A stretch of 64,000 nt of DNA from contig CAVSIP010000004.1 in NCBI GenBank assembly GCA_963728075.1, positions 62,001 through 126,000 of the forward strand, in the 5' to 3' direction. This DNA comes from CAVSIP01 sp963728075. GTDB taxonomy: Bacteria > Actinomycetota > Actinomycetes > JAFAQI01 > DASSKL01. The position numbers were made by a program, and so were the translations under genes. Every line of letters begins with the position of its first letter. Position 1 is the stretch's first letter. Below, one piece after another: positions 54,068 through 61,341 of this stretch. The notes beneath the pieces are model-generated. The model had not been told where the DNA came from. It did not search any database and saw nothing but the letters and a program-made list of their open reading frames with translations.

Positions 54068-56298
54068 CCGCTGCTGCGCTCGGCTGAGAACCGGCGCAGC
54101 CGCAGGCTGTTCGTCACGACGAACACCGAGCTGAACGCCATCGCGGCTCCGGCGATGAGTGGGTTGAGCAGGCCCAGCGCCGCGGCCGGGATCGCCGCGA
54201 CGTTGTAGGCGAACGCCCAGAACAGGTTGCCCTTGATCGTGGCGAGGGTGCGGCGGGACAGGCGGATGGCGTCCGCGGCAGCCTGCAGGTCGCCGCGGAC
54301 GAGCGTGAGGTCGCTGGCCTCGATCGCGACGTCGGTGCCGGTGCCCATGGACAGCCCCAGGTCGGCCTGCGCGAGCGCGGCCGCGTCGTTCACGCCGTCA
54401 CCGACCATGGCCACGACCCGGCCCTCGCCCTGCAGGCGCTTGACGACGTCCACCTTGTCGGCGGGCAGCACCTCGGCGATGACCTCGTCGATGCCGACCT
54501 GGGCCGCGACGGCGCGGGCCGTCGCGGTGTTGTCACCGGTCAGCAGGACGGGGCGTAGGCCGAGCTCGCGTAGCCGGTTCACCGCAGCGGCGCTGGTCGG
54601 CTTCGCCTGGTCGGCGACCATCAGCACGGCGCGCGGCCGGCCGTCCCAGCCGGCGGCTACCGCGGTCTGACCCGCAGCCTCTGCGGCAGTACGGGCGGCC
54701 TCCAGGCCGTCGTCGAGGTGCAGTCCCCAGTCCGCGAGCAGCGCGGCCCGGCCGGCGACGACCGCGTGCCCGTCCACGACCCCCTGGACGCCGAGCCCGG
54801 CCGTGCTGGCGAACTCCTCGACCGTCGGCAGCGGTCCGGCCTCCTGTGCGGCCGCCGCGGCGATGGCCTGGGCGATCGGGTGCTCGGAGGCGTCTTCGAG
54901 CGCACCGACGAGCCGCAGCACCTCGCCGCGGTCCGTACCGGGGGCCAGGGCGACGTCCACGAGCGCCATCCGGCCCGTGGTCACGGTGCCGGTCTTGTCC
55001 AGCACGACGGTGTCGACCCGCCGGGTCGACTCGAGCACCTCGGGGCCCTTGATGAGGATGCCCAGCTGCGCGCCTCGGCCCGTTCCGACGAGCAGCGCCG
55101 TCGGCGTGGCGAGGCCGAGTGCACAGGGGCAGGCGATGATGAGCACGGCCACCGCTGCGGTGAACGCGGCGGTCGTGGAGTGACCGGTGGCCAGCCACGC
55201 GCCGAGCGTCAGCAGCGCCAGCCCGATGACCACGGGGACGAACACGGCAGCGACCCGGTCGGCGAGCCGCTGCACCGGGGCCTTGCCGGACTGCGCGGCG
55301 GTGACCAGGCGGCCGATCTGCGCCAGGGCCGTGTCGGCGCCGACGCGGGACGCGCGGACGACGAGCCGTCCGCCGGCGTTCACCGTCGCACCGGTCACCG
55401 GGGAGCCCGGCGAGACCTCGACCGGGACGCTCTCGCCGGTGAGCATGCTCTCGTCGACCGCCGAGCTGCCCTCCTCGACGACACCGTCGGTGGCGATCTT
55501 CTCGCCGGGCCGGACGACGAACCGGTCGCCGGCGGCGAGCTGCTCCACCGGCACGCGTACCTCGACGCCGTCGCGGAGCACCGCGACGTCCTTCGCACCG
55601 AGCTCGAGCAGCGCGCGCAAGGCGGCGCCGGAGCGGCGCTTGGCCCGTGCCTCGAAGTAGCGCCCCAGCAGGATGAGCACGGTCACGCCGGCGGCGACCT
55701 CGAGGTAGAGGTCGGCCGTGCCCTCCGAGCGGCTGGGCAGCAGCTGGAAGTGCATCGTCATGCCCGGTTCGCCGGCACCGCCCAGGAACAGCGCCCACAC
55801 CGACCAGCCGAAGGCCGCGAGCACGCCGACCGAGATCAGCGTGTCCATGGTCGCCGCACCGTGACGCAGGTTCGTCCACGTCGCGCGGTGGAACGGCCAG
55901 GCACCCCACGCGACGACCGGCGCGGCCAGCGTCAGGGACGCCCACTGCCAGAACCGGAACTGCACACCCGGCACCATCGCGAGCAGCAGCACGGGCACAG
56001 CGAGCAGCGCCGACACGACGAGCCGCTGCAGCAGCTGCGACGCCTCGTCCCGGGCCGGCTCGCCCTCTCCCTCGGCGGCGGCCTCGGGCTGGGGCAGTGC
56101 TGCCGTGTAGCCCGTCGCCTCCACCGTCGCGATGAGCCGCGTCGCGTCGACGGCAGCCGGGTCGAACTCGACGGTCGCCGTCTCGGTCGCGTAGTTGACC
56201 GACGCCTGGACGCCGTCGAGCCGGTTGAGCTTCTTCTCGACCCGGGCGGCGCACGAGGCGCACGTCATGCCACCGATTGCGAGCTCCACATGGGTCAT
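54049..56298 (-). CDS. copA: Copper-translocating P1B-type ATPase
   Basis: Exports Cu(I) from the cytoplasm. The 749 residues start with one heavy-metal domain (GMTCASCAARVEKKL, about 10-24). Eight membrane helices follow, with the transport motif IACPCALGLATPTAL (CPC), the phosphorylation site DKTGTVTTG, an HP motif in DASEHPIAQAI, and the hinge MVGDGVNDAAALAQADLG. It lies 2 nt after the copZ-like gene on the same strand and is controlled with csoR upstream. Confidence 0.95.
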   Translation of the reverse strand: MTHVELAIGGMTCASCAARVEKKLNRLDGVQASVNYATETATVEFDPAAVDATRLIATVEATGYTAALPQPEAAAEGEGEPARDEASQLLQRLVVSALLAVPVLLLAMVPGVQFRFWQWASLTLAAPVVAWGAWPFHRATWTNLRHGAATMDTLISVGVLAAFGWSVWALFLGGAGEPGMTMHFQLLPSRSEGTADLYLEVAAGVTVLILLGRYFEARAKRRSGAALRALLELGAKDVAVLRDGVEVRVPVEQLAAGDRFVVRPGEKIATDGVVEEGSSAVDESMLTGESVPVEVSPGSPVTGATVNAGGRLVVRASRVGADTALAQIGRLVTAAQSGKAPVQRLADRVAAVFVPVVIGLALLTLGAWLATGHSTTAAFTAAVAVLIIACPCALGLATPTALLVGTGRGAQLGILIKGPEVLESTRRVDTVVLDKTGTVTTGRMALVDVALAPGTDRGEVLRLVGALEDASEHPIAQAIAAAAAQEAGPLPTVEEFASTAGLGVQGVVDGHAVVAGRAALLADWGLHLDDGLEAARTAAEAAGQTAVAAGWDGRPRAVLMVADQAKPTSAAAVNRLRELGLRPVLLTGDNTATARAVAAQVGIDEVIAEVLPADKVDVVKRLQGEGRVVAMVGDGVNDAAALAQADLGLSMGTGTDVAIEASDLTLVRGDLQAAADAIRLSRRTLATIKGNLFWAFAYNVAAIPAAALGLLNPLIAGAAMAFSSVFVVTNSLRLRRFSAERSSGHSARS

Positions 56299-56300
56299 CG

Positions 56301-56504
56301 TCAGGACACGACCTCGTAGCCCGCCTCGTCGATGGCCTCGCGGACGGCGGCGTCGTCGAAACCCTCACCGGTCACGTCGACGGTCTTGCGGTCCAGGTCC
56401 ACGGCGACGTTGCTCACGCCGCCGACCTTGCTGACCTCACCGGTGATGGAGTTGACGCAGTGCTGGCAGCTCATGCCCTCGACCGTGTACGTCTGGGTGG
56501 CCAT
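56301..56504 (-). CDS. copZ: Copper chaperone, CopZ-like
   Basis: A 67-residue heavy-metal-associated domain with the Cu(I) motif GMSCQHC (residues 10-16) and a ferredoxin-like fold ending in AIDEAGYEVVS. It delivers copper to CopA or buffers it. AGAAGGAGG precedes the ATG. It lies between csoR and copA in a csoR-copZ-copA order. Confidence 0.93.
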   Translation of the reverse strand: MATQTYTVEGMSCQHCVNSITGEVSKVGGVSNVAVDLDRKTVDVTGEGFDDAAVREAIDEAGYEVVS

Positions 56505-56521
56505 GCCGGCCTCCTTCTCTG

Positions 56522-56830
56522 TCAGGAACGGACGAGGCGTTCGATGGCGGCGAACGCCTCGGTGACCTTGGCGTGGGCGTCGGGACCGCCGGCGGTGATG
56601 GCGTCGGTGACGCAGTGGTTCAGGTGGTCCTCGAGCAGTCCGAGGGCGACCGCCTGCAGCGCCCGCGTGGCCGCCGAGACCTGCGTGAGGATGTCGATGC
56701 AGTACGTGTCCTGCTCGACCATCCGTTGCAGGCCGCGCACCTGGCCCTCGATGCGTCGGAGCCGGTTGAGCACCTGGTCCTTGTTGCCCGAGTAGCCGTG
56801 CTGATGCGGTTGGGTGGTGGTCACGTCCAC
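56522..56830 (-). CDS. csoR: CsoR family copper-sensing repressor
   Basis: A 102-residue all-helical repressor that releases DNA when it binds Cu(I). RLRRIEGQVRGLQRMVEQDTYC contains the first Cys, and NHCVTDAI supplies His and Cys of the Cys-His-Cys site; the earlier HQHGYSGNKDQVLNRL is typical. The GTG start at 56830 (a second GTG at 56824) lies only 9 bp from the operator, so the transcript is probably leaderless or has a very short leader. Confidence 0.92.
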   Translation of the reverse strand: MDVTTTQPHQHGYSGNKDQVLNRLRRIEGQVRGLQRMVEQDTYCIDILTQVSAATRALQAVALGLLEDHLNHCVTDAITAGGPDAHAKVTEAFAAIERLVRS

Positions 56831-56839
56831 AGTCCCAAG

Positions 56840-56858
56840 GTATACCCCATAGGGGTAC
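56840..56858. promoter_or_regulatory. CsoR operator
   Basis: GTATACCCCATAGGGGTAC is a near-perfect palindrome matching the well-known CsoR operator form GTAnnCCCC-N3-GGGGnnTAC. It sits just upstream of csoR and would autoregulate csoR-copZ-copA. Confidence 0.9.
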
Positions 56859-56938
56859 TGGCAACCTAGGGACTTTCGACCTCGGCCGACCGGCTCCCCG
56901 CCCGGCCCGACGGGGCCACGCCGAGGTAGCCCCCGGGG

Positions 56939-57706
56939 ATGGTTTCCCCGGGAACGCCCGCTCCGCGTCCCCGCTCGCCGGACAGTGCGGTTGTGCCCGA
57001 GCTGTTCCTGCGCGCCGCGTCGCTGCTCATGGTGGTGGCGTCGTCGGTGGCCGCTGTGGTGGCTCCGCACGCCGTGGCCCGCCCCGGGTCGGCCGAGGGC
57101 GGCGTGCGTGCCGTCGTCCGGCCTGCCGCCGCGGTGACGGCCCTGCCGTACGCCTTCGAGTCGATCTCGGGGGGAGTCCCCGTCCACCTGAGCAGCTGCG
57201 TCCCGGTGCACTGGTGGTTCAACCCCGCCGGGGCTCCGCGCGGCGGGCTCGCCGTGGTGCAGTCGGCCTTCGCGCGGCTGAGCGCGGTCACCGGGGTCCA
57301 CTTCGCCTACGACGGGGCCACGCCGACCGTGCCGCGCCGCTCCTACGTGGACGACCAGCAGCCGGGCGGCTGGCGTCCGGTCCTGGTGGGGTGGGTGCGG
57401 CCGGAGGCGACGGACCTGCTGGACGGACCGCGCGTGGTCGGCTTCACCCGGAACAAGTGGTACGGCACCCCGGGCCGGGCGCTCGTCCGCACCGGGGTGG
57501 TGGCGCTGAACGCCTCGCGGGTGCTGCCGCTGACCGGGCCGCTGTCGTGGCAGGCCGTCGTGCTGCACGAGCTCGGCCACCTGGCCGGGCTGGCGCACGT
57601 CGACGACCCGGACGAGCTGATGAGCCCCACCCTCCCGCGTGGTCTGAGCGGGTACGGCCCGGGCGACCTGGCCGGGTTGCGCCGGCTCGGCGGCGAGGGC
57701 TGCTGA
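56939..57706 (+). CDS. Secreted metzincin-like zinc protease (matrixin type)
   Basis: About 255 residues from the first ATG; the GTG at 56993 (VPELFLRAASLLMVVASSVAAVVA) is a plausible alternative start directly before the signal peptide. The catalytic motif is VLHELGHLAGLAHVDDPDELM, whose HELGHLAGLAH part gives the HExxHxxGxxH zinc site, with DELM as the possible Met-turn. It is probably exported. It lies downstream of the csoR operator in the opposite direction; a partial DosR-like sequence (56869-56882) is not convincing. Confidence 0.82.
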   Translation: MVSPGTPAPRPRSPDSAVVPELFLRAASLLMVVASSVAAVVAPHAVARPGSAEGGVRAVVRPAAAVTALPYAFESISGGVPVHLSSCVPVHWWFNPAGAPRGGLAVVQSAFARLSAVTGVHFAYDGATPTVPRRSYVDDQQPGGWRPVLVGWVRPEATDLLDGPRVVGFTRNKWYGTPGRALVRTGVVALNASRVLPLTGPLSWQAVVLHELGHLAGLAHVDDPDELMSPTLPRGLSGYGPGDLAGLRRLGGEGC

Positions 57707-57712
57707 AGGCGG

Positions 57713-58348
57713 TCAGACGCCGAACGAGGCGCCGCGCAGCCGGGCGACGGCCTCGGGGTCGCCGGTCAGCTCGACCTGGGCGGCCTCCTTGCGCCCGAAG
57801 GCGTAGAGGAACAGCTCGCCCACCGGGCCGCTGAGCGTCACGGCCGCACCGTCCGAGGCGCCGAAGTGCAGCGCCTCCCGCCCGGGGGTGACCAGCGTGA
57901 CGTGCAGGTCGCGGACCGGCCGGAACAGCTGCTTGCCCATGAGCCGCAGCCGCCGCCACAGCAGACCGTCGCGCCGAGCGTCGTCCGGACGCGGTCCCTC
58001 GCCGTTCGCCCTGCGGACGTCCTCGAGGTGCACGAAGAACTCGTGGATGTTGGCTGCGTCACTGGAGGCCACCGTGCCCAGCGGGCCCCACGGACCGCGC
58101 CGCACCTTCTCCACCAGTCCGTCGTAGGACTCGCTCTCGCGGGCGTGCCGGCGGACCGACTCCGTGTGCGTGGCCGCAGGGCCGGGGAGCACCAGCCCGG
58201 GCAGCGTGTCCGGGCGGCGCTCCCGCACCATGACGTGGGCGGCGAGGTCGGCGGTCGTCCACCCTTCGCAGAGGGTGGGTGCGTCCGGCCCGAGACGGGC
58301 GAGCAGGTCGGCGAGCGCTGCGCGCTCGCCAGAGGTCACAGTGGCCAC
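57713..58348 (-). CDS. TIGR03085-type DinB/maleylpyruvate-isomerase-like metal-binding protein
   Basis: A 211-residue protein with GTG start. Family features are the opening RAALADLLARLGPDAPTLCEGWTTADLAAHVMVRERRP, with a His metal ligand, and NIHEFFVHLEDVRRANG in the middle (two more His). Fold relatives use mycothiol as cofactor (maleylpyruvate isomerase); here the activity is unknown. It ends 7 nt from the convergent protease gene. Confidence 0.82.
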   Translation of the reverse strand: MATVTSGERAALADLLARLGPDAPTLCEGWTTADLAAHVMVRERRPDTLPGLVLPGPAATHTESVRRHARESESYDGLVEKVRRGPWGPLGTVASSDAANIHEFFVHLEDVRRANGEGPRPDDARRDGLLWRRLRLMGKQLFRPVRDLHVTLVTPGREALHFGASDGAAVTLSGPVGELFLYAFGRKEAAQVELTGDPEAVARLRGASFGV

Positions 58349-58432
58349 GGACCCCGATTGTGCCGTGCGGGGTCGTGGGGCTCCTCGTCGCCCACCCCGC
58401 TCGGCTCACCCTGCGGTCCGCCGCCGGCACCT

Positions 58433-58445
58433 GCTGATCTGTCTC
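58433..58445. repeat. Third copy of the intergenic 13-mer G(T/C)TGATCTGTCTC
   Basis: GCTGATCTGTCTC differs by one base from GTTGATCTGTCTC at 32975-32987 and 36394-36406. All three are in non-coding spacers just past gene ends. Function unknown. Confidence 0.45.
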
Positions 58446-58487
58446 GTCGCACGGGACAGACAACTTGCGGTGGACTCGGGCGCACCC

Positions 58488-59666
58488 CTACCCGCCGTAC
58501 TCCCAGTGCCACGGCTCGTACGCCCCGCCGGAGCCGCCCTCGGCCCACGCCGGGTGGAACCAGCCGTACTGGGCGGCGTGCATGCGCAGCCACGTGTGCG
58601 CGGCCGTGCCCTCGCGCTGAACGCCGCCGCAGAGGTCCACCGCCTTGGCCCAGCCGTGCTCGCTGGTGCCCGGCCGGGCTGCGTACCCCCGCGGCTTGGT
58701 CCGGTACATGTACACCTGGCGGTCGTAGCTGCGGTAGGAGTCGGCGACGCAGATCGGCGTGCCGAAGTCCTGCGCGTACGCATGGCTCATCCGGTTGAAC
58801 GCCGCTGCCGCGGCCGCGGCGAGCATCTTGCCCGGCGCGCCCCAGAGGGGGCACAGCTGCGCCTCCGGGATGTAGCCGTTGCGGTAGCCGCTGACGTCAC
58901 CACCCCGGCACAGCGCCAGCCGGCGGGCGCTGCGGGACGCGCGCTCGCGGGCCAGCCGCTCGGCGCGGGCCAGCGCGGCGGCGCGGGAGCGGGCGGATGT
59001 CGCCGCACCTCGGGTGGCCGCCAGCTCGACGTCGAGCCGCTGCAGCGCGGAACGGGCCTGCGCGACCAGTGCGTCGGCGGCCCGGCGGGCCGTCCGCTGC
59101 CGGGCCGCGGCGGCGTCGGCGGCGGACGAGGTCGCGCGTGCCCGCTCGGTTGCGACCTGTTCGGCGGCCCGCGCGATCCGGGCCTCGGCCAGCACCCGTG
59201 ACTCGCGCGCGCCCACCTGGCCGAGCAGGTTCACCCCGTGCAGCAGGTCGCGCGGCCGGTCGCTGAGGGCCAGCGCGAGCCCGGGGGACAGCTCGTTGCC
59301 GGAGCGGTACGCCAGGGACGCGTACGCGTTCACCTGGGTGCGCAGGCCCGCGGTGTGCCGGCGAGCGTCGGCGAGCCGGGTCTGCGCCTGCTGCCTCTCG
59401 TCCCGGGCGTGCTCTGCCCGGCGCTGGGCCTGCTGCAGCGCCTCGAGCGCGGCGTTCGCCCGCCCGGTGAGGGACGTGACGCGCCGCTGCGCCGCGGCGA
59501 CGGCGGCCGCCTGCTGCGCGGCCTTCCGGTCGAGCTGGGCGGCCCGCCGCCGCTCGCCGGCCGAGTCGGCGTGTGCCGCCGGCGTCACCGCCAGCACGAG
59601 CAGCGCCGCCAGCACGAGCAGCGCCGCCAGCAGGCGCGCAGGCACGCGGGCGCGCAGGGGGGTCAC
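58488..59666 (-). CDS. Secreted coiled-coil protein with D-Ala-D-Ala carboxypeptidase (VanY) domain
   Basis: A 392-residue protein. Signal peptide VTPLRARVPARLLAALLVLAA..., then a long Ala/Arg/Gln-rich coiled coil (about 35-255). The C-terminal VanY/peptidase M15B domain has SYRSYDRQVYMYRTKPRGY, the zinc motif GTSEHGWAKAVDL and EPWHWEY. Coiled coil plus peptidoglycan hydrolase resembles the NlpC/FtsEX-activated hydrolase design. It probably trims cell-wall peptides. The GTG at 59666 is set by GAGGAG upstream; the longer open frame to 59957 is unsupported. Confidence 0.85.
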   Translation of the reverse strand: MTPLRARVPARLLAALLVLAALLVLAVTPAAHADSAGERRRAAQLDRKAAQQAAAVAAAQRRVTSLTGRANAALEALQQAQRRAEHARDERQQAQTRLADARRHTAGLRTQVNAYASLAYRSGNELSPGLALALSDRPRDLLHGVNLLGQVGARESRVLAEARIARAAEQVATERARATSSAADAAAARQRTARRAADALVAQARSALQRLDVELAATRGAATSARSRAAALARAERLARERASRSARRLALCRGGDVSGYRNGYIPEAQLCPLWGAPGKMLAAAAAAAFNRMSHAYAQDFGTPICVADSYRSYDRQVYMYRTKPRGYAARPGTSEHGWAKAVDLCGGVQREGTAAHTWLRMHAAQYGWFHPAWAEGGSGGAYEPWHWEYGG

Positions 59667-59858
59667 CGGGGGTGGCTCCTCGTCGACAGCCGATCGGGTC
59701 CGGATGCACCGTAGCGAGCGACGGCCGACCACGTCCGGCGAACGCGCCGGGAAAGGTCCGACAATCCGGACAAGTGCGGCCAGAGCGGGGCCAGAGGTCC
59801 TCGGCCCTACCGGCGCATGCCTCTTCCGCCCGGGAGGCCCGGGACGTCGACTGGGGGC

Positions 59859-61289
59859 ATGAGAAGACTTGTCGTCCTGATCACCGCGATCGCCGCGGCG
59901 ACGTCGTTCGTCGCGGTCCCCGCGTCGGCCGTGATGGGCACGGCGTCGCAGACCCACGAGGTCACCGTCTACTTCCTGTCGAGCCAGCCCTCAGGCGCCG
60001 GCCCGTACCTGGTGCCCGCCCATCGCACGGTGACGGCGGACACCGCGATCCCGGCGGCGACCGTGCAGGCGCTGCTCGCCGGGCCCTCGGCCACCGAGCA
60101 GGCCGCCGGTCTCACCACGGCCGTCCCGGCCGGCACGACCCTGCACCGGGTGCACCTGGACAACGGGATCGCCACCGTCGACCTGTCCGCCCAGTACGCC
60201 TCGGGCGGCGGCTCCGCGTCGATGTTCGGTCGGCTCGCCCAGGTCGCGTACACGCTGACGCGGTTCCCGACGATCGACGGCGTGCGCTTCGCCCTCGACG
60301 GCGCAGTGGTCACGACGTTCTCGGGTGAGGGCCTGCTCCTGCCGAACCCGGTGACGCGGGCGTACTTCACCCCTCAGAGCCTCGAGCCGCCGATCTTCCT
60401 CGACCGGCCGGCATGGGGCGCGCCGTTCGGACACCGGGTCGCCGGGACCACCAGCGTCACCGGTGGCGCGTTCACCGTCGAGGTCAGCAACGCTGCCGGC
60501 GCGGTGCTCGCCAGTCAGCCGGTGACCGCCGTGGCCGGGCTGTTCGACGTCAACGTCCCGTACCAGGTCACCACGGACCAGCCCGGCACGATCACCGTCT
60601 ACAGCGGTAGCACCACGGCACGCCAGAACGTGCGCACCTACCCGGTGACACTGCTCGCCGGCTCCGGTGGCGCGTGGGTGCGTGGTGTGAGCAACGCGTG
60701 CACGGGTGTCCCGCCGCAGCCGTTCGCCGACGTCCCCGGGGACAGCCCGCACGGGCTCGGGATCGCGGTCGCGCACCGGTGGGGCGTCGTCAACGGGACG
60801 AGCACCACGACGTACGCGCCGTTGCGCCTGCTCAACCGCGAGCAGGTCGCCGCGATGGTCGCGCGGATGCTGCAGGGCGTCGGTGTCGTGCTGCCGGCTG
60901 ACCCTGGTCACCCGTTCACCGACGTGTCCGGCTCGCCGTTCCGGCTGCAGATCGAGCAGCTGGCGCAGCTGCAGGTCATGTACGGCTACGGCGACGGCAC
61001 CTTCGGCCCCGCGGGTCCGGTCACCCGGGCCCAGGTGATGGCCATGCTGCAGCGGGCGTACGAGCTGCGTGCGCAGACCCAGCTGGCCGCGGGGCCGGAC
61101 GTCTTCAGCGACGACCAGGCCAGCCCGCACCACGCGGCGATCAACGCGATGGCGGCCGTGGGAGTCGCGGGCGGGTACGGCGACGGCACGTTCGGCCCGT
61201 CCCGCCAGCTCACCCGCGAGCAGGTCGCCACCATGCTCGCCCGGACGTTGGACCTCTTCGTCACCCACGGGCTCGCCACCGCGCGGTAG
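59859..61289 (+). CDS. Secreted GerMN/Gmad2 protein with three SLH domains
   Basis: A 476-residue protein. Signal peptide at residues 1-27. A GerMN domain (about 30-170; VTVYFLSS, AATVQALLAGPS, ATVDLSAQYASGG) is followed by a Gmad2 Ig-like domain (about 180-275; GHRVAGTTSVTGGAFTVEV), and three C-terminal S-layer homology repeats (about 285-470; FADVPGDSP, FTDVSGSPF, VFSDDQASP, each with a YGDGTFGP- or NREQV-like motif). GerMN-Gmad2 is known in LpqB-like and spore proteins; the SLH part suggests noncovalent wall anchoring. Confidence 0.87.
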   Translation: MRRLVVLITAIAAATSFVAVPASAVMGTASQTHEVTVYFLSSQPSGAGPYLVPAHRTVTADTAIPAATVQALLAGPSATEQAAGLTTAVPAGTTLHRVHLDNGIATVDLSAQYASGGGSASMFGRLAQVAYTLTRFPTIDGVRFALDGAVVTTFSGEGLLLPNPVTRAYFTPQSLEPPIFLDRPAWGAPFGHRVAGTTSVTGGAFTVEVSNAAGAVLASQPVTAVAGLFDVNVPYQVTTDQPGTITVYSGSTTARQNVRTYPVTLLAGSGGAWVRGVSNACTGVPPQPFADVPGDSPHGLGIAVAHRWGVVNGTSTTTYAPLRLLNREQVAAMVARMLQGVGVVLPADPGHPFTDVSGSPFRLQIEQLAQLQVMYGYGDGTFGPAGPVTRAQVMAMLQRAYELRAQTQLAAGPDVFSDDQASPHHAAINAMAAVGVAGGYGDGTFGPSRQLTREQVATMLARTLDLFVTHGLATAR

Positions 61290-61341
61290 CGGGCGGCGCG
61301 CTGCACACCCAACAGGTACCTCATCCACGAGAGGTGAAGAC

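Noticed and set aside
56869..56882. GGGACTTTCGACCT as another DosR-like box near csoR
   Set aside because: One half-site is good, but the other half (GACCT) breaks the palindrome. The CsoR operator next to it explains the regulation.
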